From: Amphirosellinia nigrospora
Taxonomy: Eukaryota; Ascomycota; Sordariomycetes; Xylariales; Xylariaceae
DNA length: 64,000 nt
NCBI GenBank assembly: GCA_004123355.1
Contig: SCHM01000002.1
Coordinates: 2,108,001 to 2,172,000, forward strand
Reading direction: 5' to 3'
Shown here piece after piece: positions 1-10,961 of the stretch (positions are counted from its first letter, which is position 1; every line of letters begins with the position of its first letter). The position numbers were made by a program, and so were the translations under genes. The notes beneath the pieces are model-generated. The model made no database searches and had not been told where the DNA came from. It saw nothing but the letters and a program-made list of their open reading frames with translations.

Positions 1-415
1 TCGCGGACTGCTACTGATACCGCTCGCCTCCTCGATTGGTGCGCACAATGCTTCAACACTGACTGGTGCAGAAGTTCAGAACAGACAGCTCGCCCATCGG
101 CTCGGTCTGGCCTACATTAGTAGACAGCTGCGTGTGATACGCGCAATTGGCGATCTTACGCCCAGTAGTGTGGCCACTTTCCAAGAGAGCAGGGGACCTT
201 GGTATAGCGCCGCAGCCATCTTCGAGAATAGCTCGCGTACCTTTCCCTGGGTCGTGTCTAAAGCCGTATTTGGAAGCGTGGAGTCCTTGATCACAGAGAG
301 CATGAAATGCGCCACCGGGGAACTCAAGGGTTTGAATGTGATATCGATTGTACTGGTCATCACATTCATGCACTGCCATGACATACCTGTTGCGGAAGAC
401 AAGGTGAGGGTTTAA
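1..415 (+). CDS. Unidentified open frame running in from the window edge
   Basis: One forward frame (starting at base 2) is open from the window edge to a stop at 413-415, about 137 codons without interruption. I do not recognise a family. The last third contains a hydrophobic run (residues near NVISIVLVITF) that could be a membrane segment. An internal ATG lies at 134, but the frame is open upstream of it, so this may be a 3' exon of a gene to the left. Two shorter frames are also open on the reverse strand, so even the strand is uncertain. Nothing in the sequence gives a function. Confidence 0.2.
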   Translation, partial: RGLLLIPLASSIGAHNASTLTGAEVQNRQLAHRLGLAYISRQLRVIRAIGDLTPSSVATFQESRGPWYSAAAIFENSSRTFPWVVSKAVFGSVESLITESMKCATGELKGLNVISIVLVITFMHCHDIPVAEDKVRV

Positions 416-1930
416 GATGAGTGATGATGCAATTTATTGTACTATGTAAGTCCTGGCTGCCTCCGAGTTTATAATACAATTCCGCAGTATTATAAGATCG
501 CAATCTTAACGATTTCGGCCATATAATTAATTTTATTGGTATACTATCACTATACGCAAGGATAAGATCCCGCTGCTGATTGATTACTGTAGGGAAACAA
601 AACATATCCGAACTTGGCACATGATCCGATGCTTCGAAGGGACCAATGTTGGTCGCATATGGAATTGAGATCATTCTATCACATTCATGCATTGCTACTA
701 GAAGCATGGTCTTTGAGTAGAGACGGTTTAATGAACTATACTTCTGCTGGCAGCTGCTCGTGAGAAGGCCGCGCTATGAGGCCCGGTCGGCTTAATGAAC
801 TATGACATTCTCTGCGCCATCTACCTTCTAGCTGGTTTGATTAAAATAGTAGCACCTTATTCTAGGAACTAGCTTCCTCTAGTTGACCCCTTCATCATCA
901 GTAGGCTATTGAAGTATAGGGGGTATCATTCCTATATGCCGTCTGCCTTAAGTTTCGTCAGTGTCTGTTTGGGAAATCAACGTTTCGAAGTCTATATCCC
1001 GTGTCTATCTAACGAATTGACCGGGAACATGGCATCAATTGATTCTATAAATTGATTATGGAAATCCGAATGTGGGAAATGAAGCCAGTGTATTGTCATC
1101 AGTTTGATCTCTGCACATAGTCGACTATATCGCCCGTGAAAAGGCGCTGGTTGAGTGTGTGTGTCAATCCTGTAGCTAAATAACGGGGTATAAACCTAGA
1201 TGGTGCTAAAATGGCCCGCGGAATTTTTGGCGTTCAGCTGGGATCCCATCATCCATGAACCCAGTCAAAATGGGCTTGCTTGGGGAGCGGGAGAGCTAGT
1301 CGCATGTTCGCCGACCCTTGGGTGCAACACACCACCCGCAACGCGCTAAGTTTACCTATAACAGGGCTCCTATAACCATACATTCTTTGAATTCAGTCTG
1401 TTTATAGTTGGTCGACTACTTACATTAAACATACAAGACTCTACAGCTACGTTAACACATGCTAGCCTAGTGCAATACCATAGCTGTAGTCGGTGGTTCA
1501 GATGGTGGGACTGATCTCTTTCCTCGATTGTGTGTCTTATGGTTGAAGGACCCCAAACTTGGCACTATTCCATTGCGACCAATTCAGGAAAATGGGCCGA
1601 TGCTTGGCGGGCTGCAATCAACTGAGCGTTGCCATTGCGTTACTGGGAAGAGACTTTATCTTCCTTGGAGAGGGCCATGCCAAGATACCGATGAAGACGG
1701 AGTTACATAGCAGAGCTCTGGGATGACGACATAAACAGTTGACTGTACGGCGGTTCTAACCGTAGATGGCCTCAACGGAGTCCGGTGAGGCAGCTGATGA
1801 GGTGGCGGTCTGATCATACAAATAAATCATATATTCTCGTGTTGAACCTCCAAATAAGTCAATGATAGTACGCCAAGAAAAATCAACATTTTTCGCGGCC
1901 GGGGCCTAGTGAATCTTTCTAGTTGTCACA
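416..1930. other. Intergenic, no supported gene
   Basis: No frame with a recognisable product was found. A 60-codon open frame at 1528-1710 has no family resemblance and is not called. The last 200 bases presumably contain the promoter and 5' leader of the secreted EEP gene, but no defined site is visible. Confidence 0.4.
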
Positions 1931-3334
1931 ATGAAGACCAACGTGAGTGCAGCCATGGCCGTACTACTGGGCACGCCCATAATGGCCGCAACAAGCGGAG
2001 CCTTCAATGTTCTGAGCATGAATGTGGCAGGGCTACCGGCCTTTCTGAATGATAACGGTGTGCCTGGGGACAAGACGACGAATTCGGAGCTGATCGGCTC
2101 GAAGTTTGCAGAGCATGGATATGACCTAATCCACACACAAGAGGTTGGTTGTCCCAAAACGCATGCAATTCGACGCCGCGGGATCATACATGCATGAAAC
2201 ACATCCGGCTAAACATCGACTGATCAGAATTAGGACTTCAACTATCATGCCTATATTTACGGATCAGACACACACCCGTATCGAACAGCCACATCTGGAG
2301 GGGTGCCCTTTGGATCAGGTCTAAACAGTCTGGCGAACTATGATTGGGTGGATCTCACGCGCGTTAAGTGGGATGAATGTAGCGATGCCTCCGAGTTCGA
2401 CTGTCTGACGCCAAAGGGACTCACTTTTATGCGTCTAAAGCTTTCCGATGGTGTTTACATCGATGCCTACAATGTCCACACCGATGCAGGAACCGAAGAT
2501 GGCGATATCCAAGCTCGTGCATCGAATCTCCAGCAGGTTGCGGACTATATCAACACCTGGAGCATAGGAAATGCAGTCGTCGTATTCGGCGATACGAACA
2601 GCCGATATACTCGCGTCGGTGATATAGTTCCTGATTTTCTGTCACAGACTGGGCTTACGGACGCTCAAGTGGAGCTGGTCCTGGGAGGCGTTGCACCAAC
2701 CCAGGAAGTTCTCTGTAGCAACCCTAGCACGACAAACGAGTGTGAGACAGTCGATAAGATCTTCTACCGCGGAGGTCCCCTCCTTGACCTCACTGCTACG
2801 TACTGGGCTTACGAGAGCAACAAATTCCTCCAGCCAGACGGCAATGTCCTCTCGGATCACAACCCGATAACTGCCAACTTCACGTGGGGAGCCGGAGCGT
2901 CACTGCGACAATCTGACTTCTGGGGCGGTGCGGCGGGCACCTGGTTCAGCGACGCGCCGGCTCTTTCGGCAAAGACAGCACCGAAAGCCAGCGTCTTGAC
3001 GTTCAGGGGAGCTAGCAGGCTCGACAGCGTCGCCATCACATTAACTGACGGGACGACGTTCACGCATGGAGGAACGGGTGGCTCGGCCTCCACGTTGACG
3101 CTGGGCAGCGGTGAAACCTGGACTAGTGCTCAGCTTTGCCAGGGCCAGAAATCGGGGAATACGCGCAACTTCTACATCAAGGCGACGACAAGCGCTGGGC
3201 GGACACTCGAGGCGGGAACAGCGACCTCGGATTGTGCGACTTTTAACGCACCAAATGGGTGGGCTATCGTGGGGTTTCTAGGCCAGGACGGCGATGAAAT
3301 GGATCAGCTAGCATTTGTGTATGCGCCTCAGTAA
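1931..3334 (+). CDS. Secreted EEP-superfamily phosphodiesterase with C-terminal jacalin-like domain
   Basis: There are two exons, 1931-2143 and 2234-3334, with a 90-nt GT-AG intron in phase 0; the product is 437 aa. The N-terminus is a signal peptide (about residues 1-20). Residues 25-290 form an endonuclease/exonuclease/phosphatase fold. Visible motifs are the Asn of SMNVAGLP (N31), a catalytic Gln-Glu at the end of exon 1 (E71), YNVHTD at 150-155, GDTN at 190-193 (usually GDFN/GDTN in this superfamily), DKIFY at 245-249 and SDHNP at 278-282. All core metal and catalytic positions look present. Residues about 295-437 resemble fungal jacalin-like lectin domains (Gly-rich, ending in LGQDGDEMDQLAFVY). 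Relatives are annotated as secreted phosphodiesterases or sphingomyelinase-like proteins; the substrate is not deducible here. The frame is intact. The lectin-like tail suggests glycan targeting outside the cell, which is inference. Confidence 0.85.
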
Positions 3335-5156
3335 AACTAACGAGGCGCGTTAATATCATGGATGGCGATTGCACGAGTGCTAAGGTGAAGCGTTGTGTCA
3401 TAGAAATCTGCTGCGCCGTCGTACTGCTTACCGGAAGACAAGTTCCTTAGATCTATGCAGTAAGCTACTGTATGCCCGGCTTGGAGCTATCTTAGATGCG
3501 ATGGTTGTGTTTCCCTAATGTGCCTGAGTCATGTACAAATGGCGATCGATCAGTTGAATGAGGGTAACGTCAAATAACGTGGAAACGTGCTTGTCAGTAG
3601 TGCCCCGAATGACGAACGGCGTGTACCTTAGCTGTCTCACGTACAACGCCCAACCGAGACCTACAATAGTAGCCGGCCGGCAAACACCCATCATCCTCTC
3701 CATCTGCTATCGTTGTAGTTGATACCATGTATGTTGTTGTATCCTCTTGAAGTACTAACGAGCTTTGTTAGCTTTGGACGAATCCAACCTGAGGGCTAGC
3801 GTACAGCCGGACGCTTGGTGATCAGCAATTAGTTGCGGTTCGCGACAGGGGTTTGTCAAAAATAAAGACTGTCGGTTCGGCTTATACCGCCTCCACGTGT
3901 GGCGCTGGGGTCAGAACCACGCCGTATCACCACATCTGAGACAAGTTTGAGATAGAATGCAACTACATGTGTTTCGCAAGGTAGATGTGACTACAATCTG
4001 GAGATATTTGTCTTTTTCTTCTCTCCTTTGCCGTTCTTTGCAATGTACTAGTATCTTTCTTCTGTCTTTCTTCTTTTTAAGTGCTTCCGTGTTCGCTTCT
4101 GGAGGCTGATCACCCTTAAAAACTGCGCTCATGGTAAGATGTCTTAGAAACACACCGTCAATTCGCAATCTCTCAAATTTGGCACATCCGAAATCACAAG
4201 CATACTGTATACTGTCGCAGTAGGTAACCCGGACTTCATGAGACACGCAAGCTTATTGTCGCGTATCTCCGTGGCGGTCAGCGGAAGCTACTAATACGCA
4301 ACGTGCGACCATTATCAGCCAACAGAAGAAACTAGAAGATTGTTAGAAGAACATTAGAACAGGACAGGTTCATCTCCTTACCCACACAACTAACGGCCAA
4401 CTTGGAAAGTGTACCAGTGTAGGGCCTGCGTGACTAGTAAAGAACGACCTAATCTCCGTCAAGAATAAAATAACCAACGAGATGTTTATTTGTAGACACT
4501 GAAGGCGGAAGAGTTCTTCTGACTAGATGGTACTTGTATCGTCTTCTACGATATTTTCGCATCATATCGCCTCTAGAAGCGACGCGGCCTGATCAGTGGC
4601 TGAACTACGCTGAGTGTTAAATAAAGGGACGGCCTGGGCCGCCAAAGCCTCGCATTGTATTGGTATCGAAAGACAAGAAAAATTGCCTCCCTTGGACCTG
4701 CATTTTAATTATATTTAGTAGCGGTCCACGAGGCGTCGCGACGGAGACCCATACGGAAAGACCGTCATTTTCTCCTAGTCTAGCGCTCAGCCCGCGGCTA
4801 TTTTCGCACAGCTTTAAGTCTTAGAAGAAGCCCGATCCAAATACAGCTAAAAAGGCGAAACTTGGTTCAAGCCCATAATGCAAGAGATCGGTATAATGGT
4901 GCGTGGAAGAGGATGCTATACCTAAGTTTCGGTGTAGGTATCTGAGCATTTGATGTTAGTGTTTTGTCACCGTTAGACTACTGCGGCCTAAGGCGGAATT
5001 TTCCAATCTGTAGGAATGAGGTATGGACGAAACCGGCATTATGGTTGCCCAGGCCTTGATGCATATGTTGGGTCGGCACAGAAGTCCGCAGCCCCAAATC
5101 CCTGGTGTATAGAACGACCCTGACAGCTTGAAGGATCAGTTCACACATATTAGTAT
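3335..5156. other. Gene-poor flank left of the retroelement
   Basis: No supported gene. A reverse-strand frame at 3911-4246 (111 codons, Lys/Arg-rich middle) is the longest, but it has no recognisable family and no clear intron context, so it is not called as a gene. Base composition is ordinary, unlike the A/T-saturated block that follows. Confidence 0.4.
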
Positions 5157-5170
5157 ACACTGTTTCTAAC
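5157..5170 (+). repeat. Left copy of 14-bp direct repeat (probable target-site duplication)
   Basis: The 14-mer acactgtttctaac occurs here and again at 10948-10961, exactly bracketing the RIP-mutated block. The two copies are identical although the DNA between them is saturated with mutations. This is what a target-site duplication just outside a repeat would look like. Confidence 0.75.
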
Positions 5171-8100
5171 GCCCTCTTCTGCGAACAATCGCCCTGCGTA
5201 ATATTAGCATAGCGACTATCGGTACTGCTATTCCTTTAACCGGGATGGCTTTTTTCTTAGCGGGCGTTTTTGCGCCCGCGACCTTGATTTAGGGAGCTTA
5301 AGATTTTAAAGCTTTATATAGTCTTTATTTTTTTTAAAAACTGTAACAAAGATTTTATTGCATATAAAGAAGTAATTTTAGCTACTATTATAGCTATAAA
5401 TATGCTTTATTATTTCCTGACTTTTTAGCGCTAGTTTATACTTAATAGGCTAAACGCGTTATTAACGCCGTTTTTTTTGCTTTTATAGATTTTACTAAAA
5501 ATATTTTACGAATAAAAAGCGGCTTTATTTATTATACCCGATAACGCTTTTTTAGCGAAAAAAGTTAATATTATCGAATAACTAGCTTAAAGTAATAATA
5601 GGTTATACGCGGATGTAGTAGCAATTATAGCTTACGTTTAATTTGTTAACGAATGTATTATTTTTTAATAGGCGCTTAAACGTATAAAATTACGCTTAAA
5701 GTTTAAGTTATGCTTTAGTATACTAGCTAACGGACGTACGAGCTAAAATAAAACTATAAGGGTTATTTTTGCGGACAATTTTAATTAAATAATTATAAAA
5801 AATAAAATACGCTTTAGGTCTAATAAAAGGTTTAATAATAGCTTTAAGGTGTTATTATAAATAAGTAACGCTAAAAAAACGCGTTTTATTAGCCCTACAA
5901 ATTTATACGTTTTTTTTATTAAACTTTTAGTTATATTTTTATTTTTTTTTTATTATAATTTTTATTGCTATTAAATAGTTAGTTAAGTATAAAAATTAAA
6001 AAGCTATTATTTTTTTATTATAGTCCGGCTTTAAACTAGCTATTTATAGTATTATTTTTAAAGCTAACGAAAAATAAGCTATATATATAGTTTTTAGTAT
6101 TTTTTTTTATTTTTCCCGGAAAAATAAACTATAGTTAACTTTATAGCAAAAAAGTTTATGCTAAAATAAGCTAATATATAAATAAAATTATTTTTTTAAA
6201 TATAACTTTAATAATTAAGTTATTTTTTTTTAAAACTAATAAAGCGTAATTTTTTAGTTTTTAGTTTTAAACTTTTTAAGCTTTTGCTTATAATATTATT
6301 ATAATATAATAAATAACTATTAAGCTTTTTATAATTTTAAAAGCTATAATAAAGCTAGAGTATATATTATTTATAATAAAAGCTATATTTTAGGCGTTTA
6401 TATTAAACCGGAAAAATATATAACTATTATAGTTTATATTTAGTTTTATTACTAGCTTATTTTGTACGTTTTATAATTATTAAAAAAAAATAGTTTATTT
6501 ATTTAAAGCGTAATTAAATATTTTAAAAAAACTAAAAGCTAAAGCTTTTAAAGCTTAATAAAAAGCAAAAGCTGCTTTAATAAAAAAAAAAACTTTTATT
6601 TTTGTTTTTACTATATATATTATAAGGGATACTATATATAAATATTTTAAATAATATTAGGATAAACAAAATAATAACCGACCTAGGGCGTTATTTTAGT
6701 ACTTTTTTATGCGTTATAACCTTAAATTTTCCGAATAAATAGCAGGATTTTTATAATATTTATAAAAAAGCTTTTACGATTTATATAAAACTAAATATAA
6801 AACTTTTATTTAAAGATTTTTAGCTATATATTTTTTTTAAAATATTAAATATTTATTAAATAGTAAATACTATTAATTTTTTATAACTACTAAAAAACAA
6901 TATTTATTATAGCTTAACTATATAACTATTTTGCTTTTATATAATTAATAGCAAATATTAAGAGCTTAGTTACGCGTAACTTTTTTTTAACTTTTTGTAG
7001 TTTTATATAAAAGCCCGGTTATTTTAATAATAATAATATAAACGAAAATAATAATAAAAATAATAAAGAAAAAGTTTAAATAAAAACGCTAGGCTATAAG
7101 CTTTAACCCGAAAGTTTTTATTTTATAAGCGAACGTTTATAAATTATTATATATAATATATTTTTTATTTAGCTAATAATATTTAAATAGATATTATTTT
7201 AGTTTAAAAACTATAAATTTATGCTATTAAAAAAAACTTATATAAAAGCTACTTTTTATATAAATATTATTTTTTTAAAGGCAATTAAAATAAATATTCT
7301 TTTAAAATTATAACTTATATATATAATAAATAAAAGCGTATATTTATATTTTTCCGATTTTATATATTTTATATTATTTATATTTAAGTATATAATATTA
7401 TTATATATAACGTTTATTGTTTTTTAAAATATTTATCGGAAAATTTTATCCTAAATACCTTCGAGGCCTTTTTATATTTTAACCGGACTTTAATAGCAAG
7501 CGATTTTAATATTATATATTAAACTTAAACTTTAAAAGTTAATAATTTTTATAACCTAGCGCTTAGGGTTTATATTGCTAACTATATTATAAAAAAAGGC
7601 CTTATTTAATATATAATAAGCACTTTTACTTATAAAACTAGATTTATATTAGATTTATTTATATTTAATATAACTAGGGCTATTTTTTAGGTTGATAACA
7701 ATCTATTACTAGATTTAATTACTTTATTATTATATTATTTTTATTTTTAAGCTTAAAGCCTAAGTAAATAAAAACTATATTTTTTTTTAGCTTATTTTTT
7801 TAGCTTATATTTTAAAAATAAAAGCTATAAAAATTAGGATTTTTTTTATATTATTATTATTATAAATATTAAAACTTTATGTTTTACGGTTAATTTTGTT
7901 TTTATAATATATATAATGCAGCTTTTACTTTAAAAAGCTTTAGTTATTATAATATATTTTAGTAGTTAAAAAATATTTTTTTTTAGCTAATTAGCTAAAA
8001 ATAAAGCTACTAGTAAAAACCCTAGAACAAAAAGGTAAGCTATAAAAAGCTATTAGAACGGTAAAAAAAAAATACTAAATAGTAGATCGGCTCTATAAAT

Positions 8101-10947
8101 ATTATTTTTTTTTTTTATTATAGCTAAATAGCGTATTTTAACTAATTAGCTAGGATTTTTTCCGATTAAATATAATAGCCGGGTTTTTATTAACCCGTTA
8201 AAAAAAATTATAATATTTATTAAAAATATTTTTTCGGTTAAAACTACAAAAGATAATATTTTAAACTTTATATTATACGCGAATTATTTTGCTTATAGGT
8301 TTTAAATATAAACTTTTATTTCTGAAGCTAAAGCTAAAACGGCTTATTATAGAATAAAAATATAGCTTTAAGTATAAATAAAATTAGCGTTTATTTATTT
8401 AAATTAATATAAATAAGTTTTAATAAAGTAATAATAGTATTATATAAAGCGTATATTTAGTTAAAATATTATTTAAAGCTTTTTAAAAGCGTAAAAGTTG
8501 TTTTTTTTTTAAATTTAATAAAGATAATTATATACTAGTTAAATTTTAACGCTTAATTTTTTTGCTACTTTATTTAAAAAAAGGGCTAGAAAAATTATTA
8601 GTTCGGCGTATTATTATCGCGGTTATTTTTAATAGTATTTTTTTAAGCAATAATTTAGCGCTTTTTTAAATAAGTTAGCTTTTAACCTTGTTTTATGTTT
8701 AGTTTATAATATAAAAGATTATATTTACGGAAAAAAAAGCTAAGTTTTTATAGTTTTACTTTTAACGTAGCTAGTACGTTTAATATTAATTTTATAACTG
8801 ATTAATATTTTATATTTTTAAATAAAAATAAGGCTTTAAAATTGCTAGCTAGGTTTAGTTTTTTATATTAAATTAATAAATTATATAAGCTAAAAAATAA
8901 ACATTTTTTTAAAAAGGAGCTAAAGTGTAGATTTTTTAAAGGTTGTTTATTTTTTATATTATTTATGTTTTTTTTTTTTTTGCTTTTTAAAATAAATATT
9001 TTTTAAGATTTTTTAGCTATATTAATAATATTGCTTTAGTTAAATATAGAAGAAGTTTTAAAAATAATATATAGTTTTTATATAAGCTAAATAAATTATA
9101 AATTAAAACGTAGCGAACGTTATAACTTTTAAACTTTTTAAATATAAAAATTTATATTGCGGCAAATAATTAAACAATAAAGGACCTAGTAGTAGTTTTA
9201 AGGATAGCGATTATTTTTTTTTTATTTTAATTTAATAGTTTAGCGTTTATTTAGATAAAAAACTATAGTTTAAATATTATATTAAAACTTAGGCTATTAA
9301 AGCTTTTTAAGTAAGATTTTTTTTAAGTTTTTAAGTAATATTAAATATAGCTTTTTTGCGGCGGCGGCTATAGTAATAGCTAAAGCTATAGTTATCTCGA
9401 TCGCGATTTATAAAAGTTAAGTTTAATATTCTGGCTTTAAAAAAAAGGTATTAAATAAAAAATAATAGCGGCAAGAATTATTAGATATTATAATAAAATT
9501 TATAGTATTTTAAAAGAAATAGCTTAAGCGGTTTTTTTAGTTTAATATACGTTTTTTTTTTGTAGCTTTTAAAAAAATTAATATTTTGCTATAGTTTTTT
9601 ATTTCGAACGTATATATAATAATATAGTAGTTTATATAATTAAACTAGATTATTTATATTTAGTTATTATTTGTTTTTAAAAAGGATATTTTTATAAGCT
9701 TATTATTTTATAAGGAATAGCGGTATATGTTTTTAAAATATATAAAGTTTTTTTTTTATTCCGGTTTTTTTTTAGGACGGGCTAACGTTTAAAAATAAAG
9801 TTAAAATAGCGAAAGTATATAAAGCTTAGGTTTAACGGCTATTTTAGTAATAAGCTTCCGGGGTTTATATATTATTTATTTAACGGCTTTAAGGATATTT
9901 TATTTTTTGGGCGTACGTAATATATATTACTAGTATTTTAGTTTATTAAAAATAGGTAGTTTAATAGAAAAAAAGTTTTTAATACGGAATATTTAAAAGC
10001 TTTCGAAGTTTTTAAGTAATTTATTAACTGTTATAAAAGGTTTTTTTATTATTTATATTTTTATTTTAATAATATATTAGTTTTAATAAGTTTGCTAAAT
10101 AATATTTTGTTAGTTTAAAGTATTATTTATTAAGTTTAAAAAGCTAGTAGCTAATATTAAAAGGCGATTTTTTTTATATTAATTTTTTAAGTATTAAAAA
10201 ATTTTAGGTAATAAAAAGCGGACGAATTAGTAAAAGCTTTGTTTAGCTAGCTTTTTTCGATTAATATTTAGCTAAATTAAACCGATTTTTTTATTTTTAT
10301 ATTAAGAAAAAGCTAAATAAAAAGCGGCTAAGCGAAACGTTAAATAATAATTAATATACCGGCTAAATTTATATTTTAAGTTTAGCTTTAACTAGCTTTA
10401 TAAGTAAAAAAACTACGGGAGCTAGAATTTTTTAAAGATATATTTTATAACTTTTTTGTAAAAAGGTTTAAATATGGGGATTTTATTATTTTATAAAAAG
10501 TTTAGTTATTCCGCGATAGAATTGCCGATTATAAATATAGCTTAGAAATAAATTAAGAGTATATATTTAAATATTTTTTAAATAATATATTATTTTAGGC
10601 TTGATAAACCTAGCTAAAATAAGATAGATTTTTTTAGGTATAAAAGTAGTTATTAAAAAGGCTTGCTTTTAGAAAGTTTTAAAATATTTTAAGAACGCTT
10701 TTTATATAGCGGGGCTAACGTAAATATTTCGTGGGAGCAGGCCTAGACTTCCCGATTATATTTAATTAATTTTTTTATAATAAGCGAACGCGGGCTTATC
10801 CGCTGTTTGCTTAAATATAAATCTGTTTAAGTTACGTAGGGGTACTTTAGTTTGACTGGCTGTTTGGATCTGTAGCTATATTATACTATATAATTAGCTA
10901 CTATAGCCTAAGGTAAACGCTAAAATACTACTACTATTACTACTACT
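5171..10947 (+). mobile_element. RIP-inactivated non-LTR (LINE, Tad-like) retrotransposon relic
   Basis: A 5.8-kb block of extreme A+T content lies between the two copies of the 14-bp direct repeat. CpA and TpG are almost absent (some 60-base lines have none) while TpA is everywhere and CpG survives, the classic RIP signature. Every frame is full of stops. Element-like coding echoes remain on the + strand. An endonuclease-type SDFN tetrad lies at 7499-7510, followed in the same frame by a TR...LDL stretch at 7637 onward, as in LINE apurinic endonucleases. About 1.5 kb downstream, Y-I-N-N-I-A-L-V at 9018-9041 matches a reverse-transcriptase Y-x-D-D box with both Asp changed to Asn by G-to-A. 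The order EN then RT, absence of visible long terminal repeats, and a 3' TAC-repeat tail fit a LINE. Only the outer ~60 bases on the left look unmutated. The element cannot encode protein. Confidence 0.75.
5260..5279. repeat. GC-rich hairpin near the 5' end of the retroelement
   Basis: A 7-bp perfect inverted repeat (gcgggcg / cgcccgc) is separated by a 6-base T-rich loop. It sits at the junction where ordinary sequence gives way to the RIP-saturated interior. It could be part of the element's 5' untranslated region; its function is unknown. Confidence 0.5.
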
Positions 10948-10949
10948 AC
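10926..10949 (+). repeat. TAC/ACT microsatellite forming the 3' tail of the retroelement
   Basis: About eight TAC units with one T substitution immediately precede, and overlap by two bases, the right copy of the 14-bp direct repeat. Many fungal LINEs end in a short simple repeat instead of poly(A), so this is read as the retroelement tail. Confidence 0.65.
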
Positions 10950-10961
10950 ACTGTTTCTAAC
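10948..10961 (+). repeat. Right copy of 14-bp direct repeat (probable target-site duplication)
   Basis: Identical to 5157-5170 (acactgtttctaac). Sequence beyond this point immediately returns to normal GC content. Confidence 0.75.

Noticed and set aside
3911-4246. 111-codon reverse-strand frame, Lys/Arg-rich
   Set aside because: It has no recognisable domain, start context or neighbouring exon, and it lies in a gene-poor flank.
5171-10947. LTR retrotransposon or cut-and-paste DNA transposon
   Set aside because: No long terminal direct repeats or terminal inverted repeats were seen. The TAC tail and the EN-then-RT order fit a LINE better.
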